Assembly (NCBI GenBank): GCA_902605755.1 | Contig: CACLDR010000004.1 | Coordinates: 1-58,294, forward strand | From: an uncultured Marinoscillum sp. | GTDB taxonomy: Bacteria; Bacteroidota; Bacteroidia; Cytophagales; Cyclobacteriaceae | Direction: 5' to 3' | Length of the DNA stretch: 58,294 bases | Shown: piece by piece, positions 52,319 to 58,294 of the stretch | Numbering within the stretch: the first letter of the stretch is position 1 | Layout: every line of letters begins with the position of its first letter | Notes under the pieces: model-generated | Databases searched by the model: none | What the model was told of the DNA's origin: nothing | What the model saw: only the letters and a program-made list of their open reading frames with translations | Translations under genes and position numbers: made by a program

Positions 52319-54060
52319 TGCAATTAAGTGAGCAAGAATTGATTCGAAGAAAGGCCAGGACCGATCTCATAAATATGAATATTGATCCATATCCTCCAGA
52401 GTTCTTTGAAATAACTACCACAAGTCGAGAAATTAAAGAAAAGTATAAAGATGAATTAGCCTCTTTTAATAATATATCTATTGCAGGACGTATCATGAGT
52501 CGACGCATAATGGGTTCCGCTTCTTTTGCTGAAATTCAAGACGATGAAGGCAGAATTCAAATTTATCTGCGTCGAGATGATTTATGTACAGGTGAGGATA
52601 AATCCTTATATAACGATGTTTTCAAGAAAAAGTTGGACATTGGGGATATTGTAGGCATTAAAGGATTTGTCTTCGTGACAAAAGTAGGAGAGATATCTAT
52701 TCATGTTACCTCCTTCAAAATATTGACTAAATCTTTACGGCCTTTGCCCATAGTAAAAGAAACAGAAGATCCAGAGGGGAATAAGAAAATATGGGATGCT
52801 TTTACTGATCCTGAGCAAAGATATCGACAGCGATATTTAGACCTTATTGTAAATCCTCAAGTTAAAGAGACGTTTCGTAAACGAGCACTTTTGGTAAATA
52901 CTATCCGAAATTTCTTGAATGAGAAGGGATATTTAGAGGTTGAAACACCAATTTTACAACCTATTTACGGCGGTGCAGCCGCAAAACCTTTTATAACCCA
53001 TCACAATACATTAGACATGACTTTGTATTTGAGAATCGCTAATGAACTTTATCTAAAAAGACTAATTGTAGGTGGATTCGATGGAGTTTTTGAATTTGCA
53101 AAAGACTTTAGAAATGAAGGAATGTCGAGGTTTCACAATCCTGAATTTACACAGCTAGAGTTATATGTAGCCTATAAAGATTATTTTTGGATGATGAATT
53201 TAATGGAAGAGATTGTAGAGCAAATCGCCATTAAATTACATGGTGAAACTAAAATCACTGTAGGGGATCACGTTATAGATTTTCAAAGACCTTGGAAGCG
53301 ATTTACAATGTTTGAAGCCATAGCCCATTTTACGGGTATTGATATTTCAAAAATGAACGAGGCGGCGTTGAGAGCTACGGCTCAATCCTTAGGAATTGCT
53401 ACCGATGATACGATGGGATCTGGTAAATTAATTGATGAAATATTTGGAGAGCAGTGTGAATCAAAAATAATTCAACCCACTTTTATTATTGATTATCCAG
53501 AAGAAATGTCACCTTTGACTAAAAAACATCGTTCTAAACCAGGCTTAGTTGAACGCTTTGAGGCGATCTGCTACGGTAAAGAAATAATGAATGCCTATTC
53601 TGAGTTAAATGATCCTGTAGATCAACGAAAACGATTTGAAGATCAATTGGCACTTTCGGCACGAGGAGATGAGGAAGCTATGGCCTTAGATGAGGATTTT
53701 TTGCGTGCACTTGAATATGGCATGCCACCTACCTCAGGAGTTGGTTTAGGTATTGATCGCTTATCAATGATTATGACTAATGCAATATCAATACAAGATG
53801 TACTTTTTTTCCCACAAATGAGGCCCGAAAAAAAGGAAGACCAATCAACGGATAAAGAATTTATAGATCACGGTATCCCAGCGGTTTACCTTCCTTTATT
53901 GAGGAAAATAGGATTGAATACTCTGAGTCAATTAAGTGAATCTAATGTAAATAAACTGCATAATGATTTGTGTGGATTGCGTAAAAAGATGAAGTTAAAA
54001 AATTTGGAAAATCCAACCAAAGAGGCAGTTCAGCACTGGATTGAGATATCACAAAAATAG
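52318..54060 (+). CDS. lysS: Lysyl-tRNA synthetase, class II, with C-terminal extension
   Basis: Charges tRNA-Lys. The 580-residue protein has an N-terminal OB-fold anticodon-binding domain (about 55-165, SIAGRIMSRRIMGSASFAEI) and a class II catalytic domain: motif 2 in FEFAKDFRNEGMSRFHNPEF near residues 258-277 and motif 3 in GMPPTSGVGLGIDRLSMIM near 467. The core ends about residue 500 (DVLFFPQMRPEKK); a further 75-residue tail of helix-hairpin type (GIPAVYLPLLRKIGLNTLSQ) follows, as in other Bacteroidota LysS. It is coupled to proline dehydrogenase by a one-base overlap. Confidence 0.95.
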   Translation: MQLSEQELIRRKARTDLINMNIDPYPPEFFEITTTSREIKEKYKDELASFNNISIAGRIMSRRIMGSASFAEIQDDEGRIQIYLRRDDLCTGEDKSLYNDVFKKKLDIGDIVGIKGFVFVTKVGEISIHVTSFKILTKSLRPLPIVKETEDPEGNKKIWDAFTDPEQRYRQRYLDLIVNPQVKETFRKRALLVNTIRNFLNEKGYLEVETPILQPIYGGAAAKPFITHHNTLDMTLYLRIANELYLKRLIVGGFDGVFEFAKDFRNEGMSRFHNPEFTQLELYVAYKDYFWMMNLMEEIVEQIAIKLHGETKITVGDHVIDFQRPWKRFTMFEAIAHFTGIDISKMNEAALRATAQSLGIATDDTMGSGKLIDEIFGEQCESKIIQPTFIIDYPEEMSPLTKKHRSKPGLVERFEAICYGKEIMNAYSELNDPVDQRKRFEDQLALSARGDEEAMALDEDFLRALEYGMPPTSGVGLGIDRLSMIMTNAISIQDVLFFPQMRPEKKEDQSTDKEFIDHGIPAVYLPLLRKIGLNTLSQLSESNVNKLHNDLCGLRKKMKLKNLENPTKEAVQHWIEISQK

Positions 54061-54100
54061 GGGTAAGACAAGGCAAACTAAATGATGAGAGATTTATCCT

Positions 54101-54800
54101 TTAGAGTAAAATACCGCATATGTTTCCATCCTCATCGATACCGATTTGCTCGGCAATAGGTGTTTCCGGTAATCTGTCATTCTGAGTATGTTGCTTGTGA
54201 TGGAAATCAAAATCCGTACCAAAAGTTATCTTTATATCTCGTATGCTAAGTTCAAAATTTTTGGGTCGACTAAAAGGCTGTTGCTAATCGGTTATTAGCT
54301 TTACCTTTTTTGCCAAACGAATAAGTTGGTGGCTTAACTTTAATTATTGGTTCTTTAAATGGTATTTTCTATTTTGATGGTATAACTTATTTTTACTGTA
54401 CCGTAAATGTTTTGGCGATAGCTGAAATATTATTTTTTATATTTGAATTTGAATTATATGTGGGTAAATAAAGTAATTTACAATTCTTGGCTTCTTCGAC
54501 CCTCTCAGCCAGCTTTGTGGCACCCACACTACCAAGTGCATATCCGTTCTTAAAGATACTTCGATATCAATTGCCAGTATGGCTTTACTAATGGATAAGC
54601 ACTGGGTTGCTATTTATTTTGAATTACTTAAAAACATCATATCCATGGCCTCAGTATATTTTTATGACAATTGGTTTATGATTAATTCGTTTTTTGAAAA
54701 TGGTTCTACATTAATCGTTGTATATCATATGACTTGTATATTAATAGCGTGCCATTTTCACATACTATTTCAAGCAGAGCAAAAAGTTGTATTTTAATTT
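54101..54800 (-). pseudogene. Decayed minus-strand gene, family not recognised
   Basis: No intact gene lies between lysS and lptD, but the minus strand reads as consecutive protein-like pieces in changing frames. In reading order: from about 54800, ALLEIVCENGTLLIYKSYDI; then TINVEPFSKNELIINQLS and TEAMDMMFLSNSK, broken by TAA codons; 54566-54393 open for 57 codons (GYALGSVGATKLAERVEEAK, NCKLLYLPTYNSNSN); 54368-54270 open for 32 codons (KPPTYSFGKKGKANNRLATA); and 54283-54101 open for 60 codons to a TAA (FELSIRDIKITFGTDFDFHH, DRLPETPIAEQIGIDEDGNI). A one-base change in a T run near 54272 would join the last two. No start codon is evident. I do not recognise the family. It follows lptD in the same direction. 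Confidence 0.5.
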
Positions 54801-54815
54801 TATTGTTTTTCTCCT

Positions 54816-57590
54816 TTAAAAAAAATCTTGGAAACTTTTCCTTTTTTGAAGCTTCAGGTCTTGTAATAATGCTGATTTTGGTCTAATGATTAAGTTAAAG
54901 GATTGATTTCTTCCAAAAGGAATCCAATTGAAGCTTAATTGCCAGCAATGTAAATCACGGTTCACTCCGAGACTAGTTTGAGTAAATTTATTTTTTTCTA
55001 GGTCATAACCGGATCTAAAATTTATTTTGGTCTTTGGTGTCAGAGATAGATTTCCAGAAAAAGTTAACGTTTGTCTTATCGTCGATTCTAAGAGACCAGA
55101 TTGATTGACATTTATAGAGTAAGAAATTCTTAGAGACCAAGGAATATTAAAATCAACATATTCATCTGGATTTTTATAAATATACTCTAAATCAGCTGCA
55201 TCTTGTATATCTAATTCTTCAAGATTATTAATATCTTGATTGTTGATGTTTTGATCTATAAAATCTCCTCTGCTATTTTTGCTCTCTGTTTCGCTAGCTC
55301 CTTTTGCTTTCAAGTTTAAACTAATGGCAGTATTGAATCTAGATAAATTACCTAAACCTTGACCATTTTGCCATGAAAATCTATTAATTTTTTCCTGACG
55401 TGTGACCTTACCATCTTCATTAGTAGCTAAAGCATTATATATATAGGGATCAATTGTACCTCCAATATTAAAATTAAGCTTTCCCTTAAAAAAGCTGGTT
55501 CTTGTCGACAAATTAACATTAGATAAATTGAAGGAGTCAGCTGCAAAATTATATCCACTATTAATCGAAAAATTATCAAATAATTTAATTTTTTTATAAC
55601 CAATACCAGTTGTGTCTTTTTTGTCTCGAACTTTGACTTCTAAATTATTTTGGAGACTAAAACTCATAGTTTTACTCATGTTGCCTCGAGGAGATCCATA
55701 AGCAAACTGATGATATTTTGACATTAGCACAGAATCTCCCCTTTCGTTTTTTTGTACCCACTCCCAAGGACTGTTTGAGCTATTGGTTATGTCAGGTGTG
55801 TAGCTAAAAGAAACAGCAGGTGTAACAACATGTCGTATGGCTTGTATATAACCGCCAGACTTAAAAAATCGAGTTCCATATATGATAGTGCTTAAAGACG
55901 CACCCGTATTCCATGAATGGGCTCGTGAAAATTTTTGTAGGGTATCGACTTGAACAGCTTCAAGTTCAGGTATGTAGTTATAATTAAGTTCTTTGGTATA
56001 CCAATATTCTGTTAAATTGAAGTTAGGACTAAGATTTAATTTATTAAATAATTTAACTGAGGTTGCAATTGGTATCTTATGCTGACCTCCATTTTTTGCA
56101 TTTTTAAAATCTAATTTCAATTCTTCCTCTTGATCTCCAGAAGTCGACGTTTGATTCGCTACTGTAAATGGGAAGTTAGCTTTAGCTGGTTTATTGGTAA
56201 TCTCATTTTTTGCCACAAAATTATAGCTTAGACCTAATTTTTTGAGGATATCTAAATTTGATCCAGTTAGTTTTTTAAATGGGTATTGCCGATTGACATT
56301 GAGGGACAGTTCGGGCAGATTAAAAGTCATAACACCTGTTTGAACATTTTGTCGATGTCGCGCATTCATGGTTAAATTAATAGGAGCATTTGAAAATTTT
56401 TGGCGGTAAGAAATATTAGATGTAAACTGAGAACTGATACTTCTATTAAAATCACTAGTTGCTAAATTATTATTATTATTGTAGGTGGTCGTACCTGCCG
56501 AAATTGATGCACTGACACTTGAATTGCCTTTAGATAGGGGCTTCAAATTACCTCTTATCCAGAAATCATTACTGCTTAAACCACTCTCATTGTCAATAAT
56601 ATTTTTATTGTAACTAAAATTAAGACCTCCTGTAAAAACATACCTCTTTTTAAAATTAGTATTGAAAACGCCCCCATAACCTCCATTGGAGAAAACAGTT
56701 CCCGTGGCTCTGATATCCATATAATCATTGACATACCAATAATAACCTCCATCTCTTAGAAAAAATCCCCTTCTAGTCTCTTCTCCATAAGTGGGAACCA
56801 ATATGCCTGATGTTTTTTCTTTAGGTTTTGGGAACATTCCAAAAGGGAACCATATGGGTGTTTTAATTTCACGAAACCTTAAATTGAAGGGTCCAGAGAT
56901 TACATTGCGTTTGGTTACTTTAAGTTTTTTTGATTGAATATGAAAATGTGGATCACTGAGGTTACAAGTGCTGTACATGGCTTCTGAGATATACATTTCA
57001 TTTCTTTCATTCTTTTTAACATCCTCGCCATGCATAAAAGCCCCCATTTGCTCCGTTATTACACCTCTGATTTGGGCTCTTTTCGTCTTTAAATTGTAGA
57101 TAATAAAGTCGGTTTCGTAAATGGTGCCTTTTTCGGTGAAAATAGGTTTTCCTTGTTTTTTTCCGGCTGAATCTAGGCTATAGGTAGAAGTAAGGATTCT
57201 TTCAGTCATACTTATTTGGGTTTTATCAGAGTCCAATTCAATTTCTCCATAGTCAATATGACTTTCTCCAAAAAGTGTTAAATTACTAGACTTCAAATCA
57301 AAAAAAATAGAGTCTTGAGCATTATAATTTATTATGGTCTCTATTTCTCCGACAGGGACCTCGGGCTCAGTAATTAGCGATATGGCTGTGTCGTAGATAA
57401 CCTCTGATTTTGACATATTGCTAATTATGCCTAATGAGTCTTGATTATTGTACAACACGGAATCACCAGATAAGGTATCTAAGACTTTCAGCGTAAATGT
57501 ATCCTCCTTCAAACCCGTTTGTGCGATTAACGGAGTATAGGTTGACCAGGTTAAAACAAATCCTATTAGGAGACTTATTATGTACTTCAA
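54816..57590 (-). CDS. lptD: LPS-assembly protein LptD (OstA/Imp) homologue
   Basis: A 924-residue outer-membrane protein that inserts lipopolysaccharide into the outer leaflet. It has a signal peptide (about residues 1-23, IISLLIGFVLTW, ending near IAQ), an N-terminal OstA-like beta-taco domain (about 85-220, with SDKTQISMTERILTSTYSLD and the AQIRGVITEQMGAF segment) and a very long series of amphipathic strands up to the C-terminus, which is rich in aromatic residues. The start is TTG at 57590; the frame has no ATG before an upstream stop. The single gene faces the amidase gene on the other side of an 84-base spacer. Confidence 0.88.
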   Translation of the reverse strand: MKYIISLLIGFVLTWSTYTPLIAQTGLKEDTFTLKVLDTLSGDSVLYNNQDSLGIISNMSKSEVIYDTAISLITEPEVPVGEIETIINYNAQDSIFFDLKSSNLTLFGESHIDYGEIELDSDKTQISMTERILTSTYSLDSAGKKQGKPIFTEKGTIYETDFIIYNLKTKRAQIRGVITEQMGAFMHGEDVKKNERNEMYISEAMYSTCNLSDPHFHIQSKKLKVTKRNVISGPFNLRFREIKTPIWFPFGMFPKPKEKTSGILVPTYGEETRRGFFLRDGGYYWYVNDYMDIRATGTVFSNGGYGGVFNTNFKKRYVFTGGLNFSYNKNIIDNESGLSSNDFWIRGNLKPLSKGNSSVSASISAGTTTYNNNNNLATSDFNRSISSQFTSNISYRQKFSNAPINLTMNARHRQNVQTGVMTFNLPELSLNVNRQYPFKKLTGSNLDILKKLGLSYNFVAKNEITNKPAKANFPFTVANQTSTSGDQEEELKLDFKNAKNGGQHKIPIATSVKLFNKLNLSPNFNLTEYWYTKELNYNYIPELEAVQVDTLQKFSRAHSWNTGASLSTIIYGTRFFKSGGYIQAIRHVVTPAVSFSYTPDITNSSNSPWEWVQKNERGDSVLMSKYHQFAYGSPRGNMSKTMSFSLQNNLEVKVRDKKDTTGIGYKKIKLFDNFSINSGYNFAADSFNLSNVNLSTRTSFFKGKLNFNIGGTIDPYIYNALATNEDGKVTRQEKINRFSWQNGQGLGNLSRFNTAISLNLKAKGASETESKNSRGDFIDQNINNQDINNLEELDIQDAADLEYIYKNPDEYVDFNIPWSLRISYSINVNQSGLLESTIRQTLTFSGNLSLTPKTKINFRSGYDLEKNKFTQTSLGVNRDLHCWQLSFNWIPFGRNQSFNLIIRPKSALLQDLKLQKRKSFQDFF

Positions 57591-57674
57591 GTTTGAATCA
57601 GATTTTGTTTTAACGAAAATTTTGCAATTTTTGTACTAAAATATCGTATTTGATATACAACCAATCGTCTAGCA

Positions 57675-58294
57675 GTGAGAAATATTGCGATATATTTTGT
57701 GATTTCGGTATCATTAATTTTAGTTTCTTTCCAAAGGGTTGGAATTAAACAATACAAAGTTAGGAAAATAGTTATTGATCCAGGGCATGGGGGTCGAGAT
57801 CCCGGGACTCGTGGGTTATATTCAAATGAGAAAGATGTGGTTTTAAAAATTTCCTTGGAATTAAAGCGGATCATTAATGAGAATATGCCAGATATGCAAG
57901 TTATTCTGACTCGTTCGGATGATAGTTTCCCCTCGCTGACCGAGCGCTCGAGGATCGCTAATGATCTTGAAGCTGATTTATTTATTTCCATACACGCCAA
58001 CTGGCTGAGTAATCCAAATGTTTCAGGCACCGAGACTTACGTCATGGGAACCCAAAATATTGGTCGAAATTTTGAAGTAGCTAAACGTGAAAATTCTGTT
58101 ATTTTGCTAGAGGAAAATTATGAGGAAACTTATCAAGACTTTGATCCTAAATCGATTGAATCTTATATTCTGTTTTCTCTTGCCCAAAACGCTTTTCACG
58201 AAAAAAGTGTTCAATTTGCCAGATTAGTCGAGAAACAGTTCAAAGAGCGAGTAGGTAGAAGGAGTTTAGGCGTGAAACAATCCAGTCTTTATTT
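57675..58294 (+). CDS. N-acetylmuramoyl-L-alanine amidase (amidase_3), C-terminus beyond the window
   Basis: Peptidoglycan hydrolase of the AmiA/AmiC type; the gene runs off the right edge after about 206 codons. A GTG at 57675 starts an N-terminal membrane anchor or signal peptide (IAIYFVISVSLILVSF). The zinc amidase domain follows with IVIDPGHGGRDPGT (first zinc histidine), SNEKDV (zinc glutamate), LTRSDD, LFISIHANW (second histidine) and GTETYVMG. The in-frame stop upstream leaves GTG as the best start. An 84-base spacer separates it from lptD, transcribed the other way. The minus-strand open frame across this gene is a shadow. Confidence 0.88.
   Translation, partial: MRNIAIYFVISVSLILVSFQRVGIKQYKVRKIVIDPGHGGRDPGTRGLYSNEKDVVLKISLELKRIINENMPDMQVILTRSDDSFPSLTERSRIANDLEADLFISIHANWLSNPNVSGTETYVMGTQNIGRNFEVAKRENSVILLEENYEETYQDFDPKSIESYILFSLAQNAFHEKSVQFARLVEKQFKERVGRRSLGVKQSSLY

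Noticed and set aside
54579-54797. 72-codon plus-strand frame before lptD
   Set aside because: The opposite strand reads as fragments of a decayed gene, and this frame is best explained as its shadow.
57587-58030. 147-codon open frame on the minus strand at the right end
   Set aside because: It lies fully opposite the amidase frame, which has clear zinc-amidase motifs; the minus-strand translation shows no domain and is a shadow.

Overview
The window is an AT-rich, gene-dense chromosomal segment of a member of the Bacteroidota, most likely a Cytophagia-type marine or soil bacterium. The evidence is: promoters of the Bacteroidota form (TTTG, 19 bases, TAnnTTTG) in front of the tRNA and ribosomal operons; a small DUF3467 gene directly after rpoC; a ribosomal protein L36 that has lost its zinc ligands; an rplQ-carA-eno order; a lysyl-tRNA synthetase with a carboxy-terminal extension; and LptD divergent from a peptidoglycan amidase. 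There is no phage, plasmid, CRISPR or complete insertion element, and I found no clearly novel defence or metabolic system.

Left flank (1-8.6 kb): the end of birA, ahcY (S-adenosylhomocysteine hydrolase), an unusual fused glycosyltransferase (GT2 plus GT9), an ECF sigma factor, gmk and nadD on the plus strand, then frr and pyrH convergent on the minus strand. Two gene-free gaps of about 550 bases flank the fused glycosyltransferase, and another of about 760 bases follows pyrH.

Centre (8.6-39.1 kb): one co-directional information-processing supercluster. It runs tRNA-Tyr, tRNA-Gly, tRNA-Thr, tuf, terminator, new promoter, tRNA-Trp, secE, nusG, rplK, rplA, rplJ, rplL, rpoB, rpoC, DUF3467; then the str group rpsL, rpsG, fusA, rpsJ with a terminator; then a new promoter and the S10, spc and alpha groups from rplC to rplQ, closed by a strong terminator. 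Thus translation factors, most ribosomal proteins, the Sec translocon core (SecE, SecY), IF-1 and three RNA polymerase subunits are encoded as a few long transcription units. Many gene pairs overlap by 1-4 bases.

Right flank (39.2-58.3 kb): carA-eno overlapping, a DivIC/FtsB-like division protein, a small outer-membrane barrel, a convergent pair (Ldh-family dehydrogenase and Ppx/GppA phosphatase), two short-chain dehydrogenase-like proteins that both lack the canonical Tyr-x-x-x-Lys catalytic pair, an M42 peptidase between them, a minus-strand aroB-aroA-histidine phosphatase unit, a proline dehydrogenase-lysS pair, lptD, and a divergent, truncated N-acetylmuramoyl-L-alanine amidase. Between lysS and lptD lies a stretch that reads as a decayed gene on the minus strand, with several frameshifts and stops.

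The observations most worth a second look are the GT2-GT9 fusion, the two catalytically atypical SDR proteins, the decayed gene at 54.1-54.8 kb, the separation of rpsJ from the S10 operon by a terminator and promoter, and the inverted repeat in front of the ECF sigma factor. Several starts are non-ATG (ahcY and the amidase GTG; rpoB and lptD TTG).
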